Assembly (NCBI GenBank): GCA_031401035.1
Contig: JANNRA010000217.1
Coordinates: forward strand, 1-8,953
Direction: 5' to 3'
DNA: 8,953 nt
Origin: JANNRA01 sp031401035
GTDB lineage: Bacteria > Desulfobacterota > Binatia > HRBIN30 > CADEER01
Part shown: positions 1-5,705 of the stretch, in pieces
Layout: each line of letters opens with the position of its first letter
How positions within the stretch are numbered: position 1 is the first letter of the stretch
Position numbers and translations under genes: made by a program
Notes under the pieces: model-generated
What the model was told of the DNA's origin: nothing
The model's database searches: none
What the model saw: the letters and a program-made list of their open reading frames with translations, nothing else

Positions 1-1350
1 CGCCGCCGCGGCGGCGGCGAGCAGCGCGGCCGTCCGCACCAGCGGCGCGCGCCGCCGCGCCGCCGCCGCCCAGGCGCCGAGGCGTGGCGTATCCAGCCGC
101 CGCGGCGCCAGCATGCCGCGGCGCAGCAACAGGAAGCCGAGGGCGGGGTAGAGGACGAAGAACTGCACCGTCGTGATCGCCATGCCGATGGCGGTGAGCA
201 CGCCGAGCTGGCGCACGACGGACAGGACCGAGAGGGCGATGACCAGAAACGCCGCCGCGCTGGTGCCGGAGCTGGCGAGGTTGGCGCGACCCAGGCTGGC
301 GAGGGTCTCGGCCACCGCGGCGCGCGGCGCCGCGCCGCGCCCGCTGGCCTCGAGCAGGCGGCTGTAGAAGTGGATGCCGGAGTCGATGGAGAGGCCGTAG
401 AGAATGGCGGCGAAGCTGAGCGACAGGGCGTTGAGCTGGTCGAAGAGCAGCAGCGACAGCGCGAAGGCGAGCAGGGTACTGAGGATCAGCGGGTAGGTGA
501 CGAACGGCAGGATGCGCAGGTTGCCGTAGCCGAGCCAGAAGACGGCCAGCACGGCGGCGAGCGACAGCAGCGTGTAGCGCTGGATATCGGCGCGCATGGT
601 CGCGGCGTCTTCGAGCGCGAAGGCGTAGCCGCCGGTGAGGGCGATGCGCACGCCGTCCTGGCCGACCGCGGCGGCGGCGCGCACGTCGGCGAGCAGGGCG
701 GTGCTGAAGGCGATGTCGAACGGCGAGCCGCGCGGGCGCGCCAGCAGCAGCAGCGCGCCGCCGTCGCGCGCGGTCAGCCAGCCGCCGTCGAGGTCGGGCA
801 GGACGCCGCCGGCGGCGTCGGCGAGGTGCCGCCCGGCGAGGCGGCGCAGGCCGAGCGGATCGGCGGCCACCGCGCGCGCCAGGCTGACGTCGAACGGCGC
901 CGCCAGCAGCGCCTTGTTGGCGGCGACCTGCCCCGCGACGCCGCTCGGGGTCAGGCGCTGGCGCACCTCGTCGTAGGCGTCGAGCGGAATGTAGTTGAAC
1001 AGGTACGGCCCGAGTAGGGCGTCGGCGGCGCCGGCGGTGTCGAGGCGCCCCTGCACGCTGCGCATCGCCGGCAGCGCCGCCAGGCGCGCGGTCAGCGCTT
1101 CGGCGACCGCCTCGCGCGCCGGGCGCGGCCCGTCGACGAGGATGAGCAGCTCGTCGAGCTGGCCGAACTCGGCGGCGAAGGCCTTGAAATCGTCGAAGGC
1201 CGGTTCGCCGCGCGGCAGCATGCCGAGGACGTCGATGTCGAGCCGTAGGCGGGTGAGGGACAGCGCCGCCGCGGCGGCGAGGAACAGCGAACCGACGAGG
1301 ATGGCGCGGTGGTGGCGCTCGACGATGGCGGACCAGGCGGCGGCAGTCAT
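1..1350 (-). CDS. RND/MMPL-family transporter, N-terminal 450 residues (cut by window edge)
   Basis: Inner-membrane exporter of the RND/MMPL superfamily, likely moving a lipid or acyl product toward the outer membrane. Translating the minus strand from the ATG at 1350 gives 450 open codons running off the left edge. A first membrane helix lies at about residues 16-33, followed by a large periplasmic loop (about 34-255). Helices then cluster at about 257-275, 280-303, 308-328 and 362-410. The segment GLSIDSGIHF (319-328, with Asp323) matches the conserved MMPL transmembrane-4 motif with its Asp. Full-length relatives are roughly 750-900 residues, so about half is present. The ATG overlaps the stop of the upstream lipoprotein gene (ATGA), implying translational coupling. 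The substrate is inferred from the ACP/LolA/lipoprotein neighbours; an HpnN-like hopanoid role is a less supported alternative. Confidence 0.9.
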   Translation of the reverse strand, partial: MTAAAWSAIVERHHRAILVGSLFLAAAAALSLTRLRLDIDVLGMLPRGEPAFDDFKAFAAEFGQLDELLILVDGPRPAREAVAEALTARLAALPAMRSVQGRLDTAGAADALLGPYLFNYIPLDAYDEVRQRLTPSGVAGQVAANKALLAAPFDVSLARAVAADPLGLRRLAGRHLADAAGGVLPDLDGGWLTARDGGALLLLARPRGSPFDIAFSTALLADVRAAAAVGQDGVRIALTGGYAFALEDAATMRADIQRYTLLSLAAVLAVFWLGYGNLRILPFVTYPLILSTLLAFALSLLLFDQLNALSLSFAAILYGLSIDSGIHFYSRLLEASGRGAAPRAAVAETLASLGRANLASSGTSAAAFLVIALSVLSVVRQLGVLTAIGMAITTVQFFVLYPALGFLLLRRGMLAPRRLDTPRLGAWAAAARRRAPLVRTAALLAAAAAA

Positions 1351-2201
1351 CGGTCGCCGTGTCCGATCCCCTCGCCGCGTGGGGGAGGGGTCGCATGCGT
1401 GTCGCGCGCCGCATCATCAGGTCCCCTCTCCCGCAGGGAGAGGGTCGGGGTGAGGCGATCCAGTGCCGCCCGCTGCATGCCGACCCGCACCGCTCCGGCC
1501 GCCGGCACGAAGGCGTCGGCGGGGAGCGCCGGGTTCACCTCCCAGCGGTCGACGACGACCTCGAGGCGCGTCGGCCCGACGCCGACGAGGCGGATGCGAT
1601 GCGGCAGCGGCAGGCCGTCGACCAGGCGGTAGTCGTCGTAGTCGCGCCGCAGCGCCGGCGTGTCGGCGGTGAGGTCCTCGACCGTGCGCAGCGTCGCCGT
1701 CCGCGAATCGAGGTGCAGGATCCGTCGCGCGCCGCCCGGCAGCTCGCATTGGTAGAGGGTCAGCGTTTCCCTGACGAGGAACGCCTGGCAGGCGCCCGGC
1801 GGCGCCGCCTCGTCGACGTCGAGGCGATCGAGCAGCAGCAGCCCGGGCGGCGCGGCCGCGGCGGGGTCGGCGGATTGTTCCGGCAGCCACAGCGAGGCCA
1901 CCCCGGCGCGGCGGACGTAGTCGAGCACGGGGAGGCCGAACGGCGCGATCAACCGCAGGCGCAGCGCCTCGGGGCGCGCGGTGATCAGCACGCCCGCCGC
2001 CGTGCGCTCGCCCTCCGGCGTCTGCGCAGTCGCCGTGAAGCGCGCGCGCAGCGTCTGCACGGCGGCCATGCGGGCGCGCAGCGTCGCCAGCGGATCGGCG
2101 GACGGCGCCGCCGGGAGCGGCGGGATCGGGCGCGTGCACGCGGCCAGCGCCAGCAGTGCCAGCGCCGCCCAGCACCGGTCAGGGCGCCGCGAAGACCGCA
2201 T
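1347..2201 (-). CDS. LolB-like outer-membrane lipoprotein with repeat-derived C-terminus
   Basis: Predicted lipoprotein of 284 residues. A basic N-terminus and hydrophobic stretch lead to the lipobox LAAC (Cys22). Residue +2 is Thr rather than Asp, which by the E. coli rule favours outer-membrane sorting. The body (about 40-235) has the LolA/LolB-like beta-rich pattern, with a coiled lead-in (DPLATLRARMAAVQTL) and a PFGLPVLDY segment like LolB/DUF4292 proteins. It probably receives or inserts lipid at the outer membrane together with the adjacent LolA-like protein and MMPL pump. The start overlaps the lolA-like gene by 23 bp; the other ATG-like options are in a different frame and lack the lipobox. 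Residues about 249-284 are encoded by a palindromic dispersed repeat and are probably not part of the native fold. Family assignment is moderate; lipoprotein status is strong. Confidence 0.78.
   Translation of the reverse strand: MRSSRRPDRCWAALALLALAACTRPIPPLPAAPSADPLATLRARMAAVQTLRARFTATAQTPEGERTAAGVLITARPEALRLRLIAPFGLPVLDYVRRAGVASLWLPEQSADPAAAAPPGLLLLDRLDVDEAAPPGACQAFLVRETLTLYQCELPGGARRILHLDSRTATLRTVEDLTADTPALRRDYDDYRLVDGLPLPHRIRLVGVGPTRLEVVVDRWEVNPALPADAFVPAAGAVRVGMQRAALDRLTPTLSLRERGPDDAARDTHATPPPRGEGIGHGDR
1365..1461. repeat. Palindromic dispersed (REP/MITE-like) element inside a gene end
   Basis: Two G/C-rich palindromes lie close together. A perfect 9-bp stem pairs 1424-1432 (CCCTCTCCC) with 1436-1444 (GGGAGAGGG) around a 3-nt loop. 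A shorter stem pairs 1368-1373 (CCCCTC) with 1385-1390 (GAGGGG). The outer ends are imperfect inverted repeats (CCTCGCC at 1370, and CCTCACC read on the minus strand from 1455). The pentamer GATCC occurs just outside both ends (1365-1369 and 1457-1461), which could be a target duplication or chance. This kind of sequence, read as protein LTPTLSLRERG, is familiar to me as a high-copy intergenic repeat in many proteobacterial genomes; that recognition is from memory and was not searched. Confidence 0.72.
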
Positions 2202-2817
2202 CGGGCAGTTCGATGTTGCGCCGCACCTCGTGCAGTTCGACCTCCAGGTGGTCGCCGAGCGTGTCGTCGAGGCGCATCCACCGGATCGTCGGCGGCGGGC
2301 CGGCGAAGCGCAGGACCATGGTCTGAAAGACGCGCTGGCCGGCAGCCGTGGTGGGGGTCAGGGTCACGGCGATGCCGTCGGTGCTGCCCTGAGCGGCGAC
2401 GTGCACGTCCGCCGGCGGCGTGGCGAGGTTGCCGGCCATGAGTGCGCCGAGCTGGCCGAACAGCGCCGCCATCGGGCTGGCGGCGAGGGCGCGCTGCTCG
2501 CCCTCGGGCAGGCCGGGAATATGGATCGCGCGGCCGGCGATGAGGATCGTCGCCGGCTGTGGCGTCTCGATGTCGAGGCGGACGTGGTCGGGAGCGCGGA
2601 AGCGGAAACGGCCGCTGGAGACGAGCGGCTCGTCGAGCAGCGAGACGTGCTTGGTCTGCGTGAAGCGGGCGTCGAGCGTACGCGTCTCCGCCTGGGCCGT
2701 GGCGAGGACGCGCAGGCACTCGTCGCTGGAGGCGCAGGGCGCCGCCGCGGCCCGGCCGGCGAGGGCGAGCAGCGCGACGGCTGCGAGGGCGGCCCGGCGG
2801 CGCCGGCGCTCAGCCAC
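2179..2817 (-). CDS. LolA-like periplasmic lipoprotein/lipid carrier
   Basis: Periplasmic carrier of the LolA family, 212 residues with the GTG start at 2817. This start is preferred because an Arg-rich n-region (AERRRRR) and an Ala/Leu h-region (residues 10-26) form a clear signal peptide, cleaved around residue 26. The longer in-frame extension upstream is shadow sequence over the ACP gene. LolA hallmarks are an ARFTQTKHV strand near residue 50, SSGRFRFRAPDHVRLDIETP at 67-86, and a later ILIAGRAIHIPG strand pair. Length fits the family (about 200). It overlaps the ACP stop by 8 bp (GTGGCTGA) and runs 23 bp into the lipoprotein gene, so the operon is translationally compact. Located next to an ACP and an MMPL pump, it resembles the LolA-like proteins of aryl-polyene-type clusters more than the housekeeping lolA; that is inference from context. 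Confidence 0.85.
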   Translation of the reverse strand: MAERRRRRAALAAVALLALAGRAAAAPCASSDECLRVLATAQAETRTLDARFTQTKHVSLLDEPLVSSGRFRFRAPDHVRLDIETPQPATILIAGRAIHIPGLPEGEQRALAASPMAALFGQLGALMAGNLATPPADVHVAAQGSTDGIAVTLTPTTAAGQRVFQTMVLRFAGPPPTIRWMRLDDTLGDHLEVELHEVRRNIELPDAVFAAP

Positions 2818-3067
2818 CGGCGAGGATGAAGTCGGCGAGGGCATCGATCGAGGCCAGGGCGCGCTGGCCGACCTCTTCGTCGGGGATGGTGACGTGGAAG
2901 TGATCCTCGACCAGCACCACCAGCTCGAGCGCGTCGATCGAGTCGAGGCCGAGGCCCTCGACGAAGATCGGGGCGGCATCGGCGATGTCCTCCGGCCGCA
3001 CGTCCTCGAGCTTCAACCCCTCGACGATCATGCCCTTCAGCCGGCTCTTGAGCTCCTCGCGATCCAT
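2810..3067 (-). CDS. Acyl carrier protein (phosphopantetheine attachment protein)
   Basis: Cytoplasmic acyl carrier protein of 85 residues, the usual ACP length. The 4'-phosphopantetheine attachment serine is Ser43 in GLGLDSIDALEL (38-49), followed by the acidic helix II VVLVEDHF that docks partner enzymes and the IPDEEV segment typical of ACPs. It would hold growing acyl or polyene chains as thioesters. The ATG at 3067 follows a weak AGGT-like Shine-Dalgarno sequence. A much longer in-frame reading frame extends upstream, but it lies antisense to the DAHP-synthase-like gene and is not homologous to ACP. It is the first visible gene of the minus-strand operon, overlapping the LolA-like gene by 8 bp. 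Because it sits with export proteins and not with fabD/fabG/fabF, it is probably a dedicated ACP for a special lipid and not the housekeeping AcpP. Confidence 0.93.
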   Translation of the reverse strand: MDREELKSRLKGMIVEGLKLEDVRPEDIADAAPIFVEGLGLDSIDALELVVLVEDHFHVTIPDEEVGQRALASIDALADFILAGG

Positions 3068-3124
3068 GCGGCGACCTGTACGGCAGCGTTCCCGACGCCG
3101 CAAGGCATCTGCTAGACACGCCGC
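3068..3124. promoter_or_regulatory. Divergent intergenic region between the ACP and DAHP-synthase-like genes
   Basis: Only 57 bp separate two divergent start codons, so both promoters must overlap here or lie inside the opposite gene. On the plus strand TAGACA (3113-3118) stands 6 nt before the ATG. On the minus strand TACAGG (3080-3075) stands 7 nt before its ATG. Neither has a clear purine-rich Shine-Dalgarno sequence, so nearly leaderless transcripts from -10-like boxes are possible. No convincing -35 boxes or operator palindromes are visible; the assignment is tentative. Confidence 0.35.
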
Positions 3125-4234
3125 ATGATCATCGTGATGAAGGCCGACATCCTGCCCGAATCGCCCGAGGTGCAGCAGGTGCTGCGCATGGCCGCGCGCT
3201 ATCCGGACGTGCAGACGGAAGTGCGCAAGATCGAGGGCGCGACGCGCACGCTGACCGAGATCTACCTGCTCGGCCACACCGCGCAGGTGCCGCAGGAGCC
3301 GTTCGAGGAGTTCCCCGCCGTCGAGAAGACCATCCGCATCCGCGAGCGCTACCGCTCGATCGGCCGCCACGACGGCGCCGAGGCATTCGGCTTCGACTAC
3401 AACGGCGTGCGCTTCAGCCAGGACACCTTCCACGTCTTCGCCGGGCTGTGTGCCGTCGATTCGCGCCAGAACGTCGAGGCGATGTTCAAGGCGCTCCAGG
3501 CCGCCGGCCTGCACACGACGCGCGCCGGGGTGTACAAGCCGCGCACCAGTCCCTACGACTTCCAGGGGCACGGCAAGGCCTGCCTGCCGTTCCTCTTCGA
3601 GCTGGCCGGCCAGTACGCGCAGAAGGTGATCGCCATGGAGATCACCCACGAGGCGCAGCTCGACGAGATCCGCGCGGCGCTGCAGGCGGCCGGCAATCCG
3701 ACCGGCGTGCTGATCCAGATCGGCACCCGCAACGCGCAGAATTTCGAGCTGCTCAAGGTCGTCGGCACGCAGCAGGACTTCCCGGTGCTGTTCAAGCGCG
3801 GCATGGGCATCACGCTCGACGAATCGCTGAACGCCTGCGAGTACATCGCCTCGGGCGGCAACAACCGCATCATCCTGTGCCTGCGCGGCATGAAGACCAA
3901 CTTCGGCGACCCGCACCGCAACTTCGTCGACTTCGCGCACGTGCCGGTGGTGCGCCGCCTCACCCGCCTGCCGGTGTGCATCGACCCGTCGCACTCGGTG
4001 GGCAAGAAGGTCGTGGCGCCCGACGGCCTGCTCGACATCCACCACGTCACCGCGCAGGGCATCGTCGCCGGCGCCAACATGGTGCTGGTCGACTTCCACC
4101 CCAAGCCCGAGGAGGCCCTGTGCGACGGACCGCAGGCGCTGCTGCTGCCCGAGCTCGAGCTGTTCTTGCGCGACACGGCGCTGGTGCGGCAGACCTACCT
4201 CGCCCGCGTCGCCCTGCGCGCCGCGCTGGCCTGA
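3125..4234 (+). CDS. Divergent type I-beta-like DAHP synthase (3-deoxy-7-phosphoheptulonate synthase family)
   Basis: Member of the DAHP/KDO8P synthase TIM-barrel family, which condenses phosphoenolpyruvate with erythrose 4-phosphate to start the shikimate pathway. The 369 residues include an N-terminal ferredoxin-like domain (about 1-75) as in the Thermotoga-type I-beta enzymes. Family motifs visible are YKPRTSPYDFQGHG (137-150), IGTRNAQNFELLKVVG (199-214), PVLFKRGMG (220-228), CLRGMKT (252-258), LPVCIDPSHS (282-291) and HPKPEEALCDGPQ (325-337). Likely metal ligands are Cys109, His290, Asp323 and Asp334. Departures from the usual type: GLCAVDS replaces GPCSVES, Asp323 stands where Glu is usual, and Leu253 replaces the Glu of CERG. 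It may therefore be a distinct clade with altered substrate or metal preference. It is transcribed away from the ACP/export operon; no clear Shine-Dalgarno sequence precedes the ATG. Confidence 0.85.
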   Translation: MIIVMKADILPESPEVQQVLRMAARYPDVQTEVRKIEGATRTLTEIYLLGHTAQVPQEPFEEFPAVEKTIRIRERYRSIGRHDGAEAFGFDYNGVRFSQDTFHVFAGLCAVDSRQNVEAMFKALQAAGLHTTRAGVYKPRTSPYDFQGHGKACLPFLFELAGQYAQKVIAMEITHEAQLDEIRAALQAAGNPTGVLIQIGTRNAQNFELLKVVGTQQDFPVLFKRGMGITLDESLNACEYIASGGNNRIILCLRGMKTNFGDPHRNFVDFAHVPVVRRLTRLPVCIDPSHSVGKKVVAPDGLLDIHHVTAQGIVAGANMVLVDFHPKPEEALCDGPQALLLPELELFLRDTALVRQTYLARVALRAALA

Positions 4235-4236
4235 GT

Positions 4237-4311
4237 TTCACACGGAGCAACGGAGAAACGGAGGGGACCCCCGATGCAGGAGATCTCCGTTTCTCAGTTG
4301 CTCCGTGTGAA
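4237..4311. repeat. Long imperfect palindrome, copy 1 of the TTCACACGGAG repeat
   Basis: The left arm (4237-4263) and the right arm (4285-4311) are reverse complements at 26 of 27 positions, separated by 21 nt. Each arm is built from TTCACACGGAG followed by octamers of the form NAACGGAG (CAACGGAG then AAACGGAG). It begins 2 nt after the stop of the DAHP-synthase-like gene and ends 15 nt before the next ATG. The RNA would form a very stable hairpin. There is no T-run after it, so it is not a standard intrinsic terminator, though it could stop transcription or protect the 3' end. A related copy lies at 5627-5693. Confidence 0.9.
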
Positions 4312-4326
4312 TTCCTCTTGTCCTCG

Positions 4327-4791
4327 ATGATGCCGATTCCACGCTCCGAGCTCGACCCGCTGGCGCCGATGCCGGTGCTCTTCGACGCGCTGATCGAGGA
4401 GGACGAGCACGGCTGCGTGTTCGAGAAGGTGCTGACGCTCGACGATCCGGGCGTGCGCCAGCAGCGGACGACGCCGAAGTGGCCGCACCATCTGCCGGGC
4501 GAGCTGGTGATCGGCCTCACCGGCCAGGCGGCGTGTGTGTTCCTGCGGCGCCGCGCCCTGATCGACGCCAGTTGGCGCGGCCACGGCGTGCGCATCATGG
4601 ACGCGCGCTACTCCGCCCCGGTGCTGCTCGGCGAGCGTTTCCTCACCCGCCTGACGCTGCTGCGCGCTCGCCGCCTGTTCGGTAGCCTGCACCTGCGCCT
4701 GCGCTACCGCATGTGGAAGCTGGCGGCGGATGGGGCGGAGATCGAGACCTACCGCAGCGAGCAGGACGCGATCTTCTTCCCGGGGACATGA
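4327..4791 (+). CDS. Hotdog-fold (thioesterase/dehydratase-like) protein
   Basis: Protein of 154 residues with no signal peptide or membrane segment. Its composition suggests a single hotdog domain: a central helix region (about 55-80, HHLPGELVIGLTGQAACVFL), a strand ending in YSAPVLLGERF (95-105) like the 'P-v-x-x-G-e' turn of acyl-CoA thioesterases and MaoC-like hydratases, then long antiparallel strands (107-130) ending near DG (135-136). No canonical catalytic residue set is recognisable, so activity on acyl-CoA or acyl-ACP is an inference. The ATG at 4327 (or 4330, an ATGATG pair) is chosen because the frame continues upstream only through the palindrome and antisense-like sequence without another ATG. 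No Shine-Dalgarno sequence is visible. It could act with the neighbouring ACP system. Confidence 0.6.
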   Translation: MMPIPRSELDPLAPMPVLFDALIEEDEHGCVFEKVLTLDDPGVRQQRTTPKWPHHLPGELVIGLTGQAACVFLRRRALIDASWRGHGVRIMDARYSAPVLLGERFLTRLTLLRARRLFGSLHLRLRYRMWKLAADGAEIETYRSEQDAIFFPGT

Positions 4792-4889
4792 GGTCGGGTG
4801 GCTCGAAGAGGGCATCCACCTGCCTCTACGATGTCGAGAGCCGGGCGAACGTCGTCTGCATCGCCCGTGCGCCGCTCCGGGCCGCCGTG

Positions 4890-4918
4890 TTGAAAAGCCG
4901 GCCGGGCGGGGATAGCGC
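4890..4918 (+). promoter_or_regulatory. Possible promoter of the double GST_N gene
   Basis: TTGAAA (4890-4895) and TAGCGC (4913-4918) are 17 nt apart, an acceptable -35/-10 spacing, and the ATG follows 7 nt after the second box. The -35 box is close to consensus; the -10 box is weak. The 134-bp gap after the hotdog gene supports a separate promoter. If used, the transcript would be nearly leaderless. Low confidence because this is inspection only. Confidence 0.3.
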
Positions 4919-4925
4919 ACGGGGT

Positions 4926-5621
4926 ATGTTCCGCCCCCTCGATGTCGCCACCTCCCTCGCCGCCACTATCGCCCGCCTCGGCGCCGGCTTGTCGGTGAGC
5001 CCGCTCGGCCCGCGTCCGAAGCAGCCGCTCGAACTGTACGAGTTCGAAGCCTGTCCGTATTGCCGCAAGGTGCGCGAGGCGCTGTCGGCACTCGACCTCG
5101 AGGCCCGGGTCTTCCCCTGTCCGAAGGACGGGCCGCACTACCGCGCCCAGGTCAAGAAGCGCGGTGGCAAGGCGCAGTTCCCCTTCCTGGTCGATCCCAA
5201 CACCGGCCGCGAGTTGTACGAGTCGAACGACATCGTCACCTACCTCTTCGCCGAGTACGGCGCCGGCGCCGCGCCGCTGCCGCTGCGCCTCGGGCCGCTC
5301 ACCGACGTGTCGTCGTTCATCGCCAGCGCCGCCCGGCCGGGTTTCGGCGGTCGGTACATCCCGGCCCGCCAGCCCAAGCAGCCGCTCGAGCTGTGGAGCT
5401 TCGAGGCCTCGCCATTCTGCCGCATCGTGCGCGAACGCCTGAGCGCCCTCGAGCTTCCCTACCTCCTGCACAATGTCGCCAAGGGCAGCCCGAGCCGCGC
5501 CAAGTTCGTCAAGCGCGCCGGCAAGATGATGGTGCCGTATCTCGTCGATCCGAACACCAAGACGGAGCTGTTCGAATCGGCAGACATCGTCGCCTACCTC
5601 GACCGCACCTATCGGAAATAG
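4926..5621 (+). CDS. Tandem glutathione S-transferase N-terminal domain protein
   Basis: Protein of 231 residues made of two thioredoxin-fold GST_N-type domains and no GST C-terminal helical domain. Domain 1 (about 34-112) has a glutaredoxin-like CPYC (43-46), cis-Pro86 in FPFLVDPN and YES (98-100). Domain 2 (about 153-231) has SPFC (162-165), cis-Pro204 in VPYLVDPN and FES (216-218). The linkers before the two domains also match each other (KQPLEL in both), so a unit of roughly 115 residues was duplicated. Domain 1 could do dithiol redox chemistry, whereas domain 2 keeps only the second Cys. This two-domain architecture is known from plants and cyanobacteria. The ATG at 4926 is preferred because the N-terminal linker already matches the internal one. 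An in-frame ATG at 4788 overlaps the previous stop (ATGA) and would add 46 unlike residues. Confidence 0.85.
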   Translation: MFRPLDVATSLAATIARLGAGLSVSPLGPRPKQPLELYEFEACPYCRKVREALSALDLEARVFPCPKDGPHYRAQVKKRGGKAQFPFLVDPNTGRELYESNDIVTYLFAEYGAGAAPLPLRLGPLTDVSSFIASAARPGFGGRYIPARQPKQPLELWSFEASPFCRIVRERLSALELPYLLHNVAKGSPSRAKFVKRAGKMMVPYLVDPNTKTELFESADIVAYLDRTYRK

Positions 5622-5626
5622 GAGGC

Positions 5627-5693
5627 TTCACACGGAGAAACGGAGCAACGGAGAGGCTCTGCTCGCCTGCAACTCCTTGCCTCCGTGTGAGAA
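5627..5693. repeat. Copy 2 of the TTCACACGGAG palindromic repeat
   Basis: Starts 5 nt after the double-GST stop codon. The left arm 5627-5653 is TTCACACGGAG followed by AAACGGAG then CAACGGAG, the opposite octamer order to copy 1. The right end (5671-5693, including CTCCGTGTGA) pairs perfectly with only the outer 10 bases of the left arm; the inner part is degenerate. It ends 12 nt before the phosphatase ATG, so any hairpin would lie in the leader of that gene if transcription reads through. Confidence 0.85.
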
Positions 5694-5705
5694 TTGGTTT
5701 TCGTC

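Noticed and set aside
370..1453. Plus-strand reading frames across the transporter and lipoprotein genes
   Set aside because: They are Arg/Ala-rich shadows typical of high-GC DNA; the minus strand carries a clear MMPL protein.
1417..2175. Alternative minus-strand frame in the lipoprotein region
   Set aside because: Gly/Arg/Ala-rich with no signal peptide or lipobox; the 2201 start has LAAC.
2818..4099. Long minus-strand reading frame extending upstream of the ACP across the DAHP-synthase-like gene
   Set aside because: The extension is antisense to a gene with clear family motifs, is His/Val/Ala-rich without homology, and the ACP is complete from 3067.
4237..4311. Palindrome as a classical rho-independent terminator
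   Set aside because: Stem too long and followed by TTCCTCTTG, not a T-run; dispersed-repeat identity fits better, though it may still affect transcription.
3448..4326. Plus-strand open frame joined upstream of the hotdog gene
   Set aside because: Low-complexity Arg/Pro/Ala sequence out of frame with the DAHP-synthase-like gene; the hotdog protein starts at 4327.
4788..4925. Start at 4788 overlapping the hotdog stop (ATGA) for the double-GST gene
   Set aside because: The added 46 residues resemble nothing in the family, and the 4926 start already gives the linker that matches the internal one. Not fully excluded.
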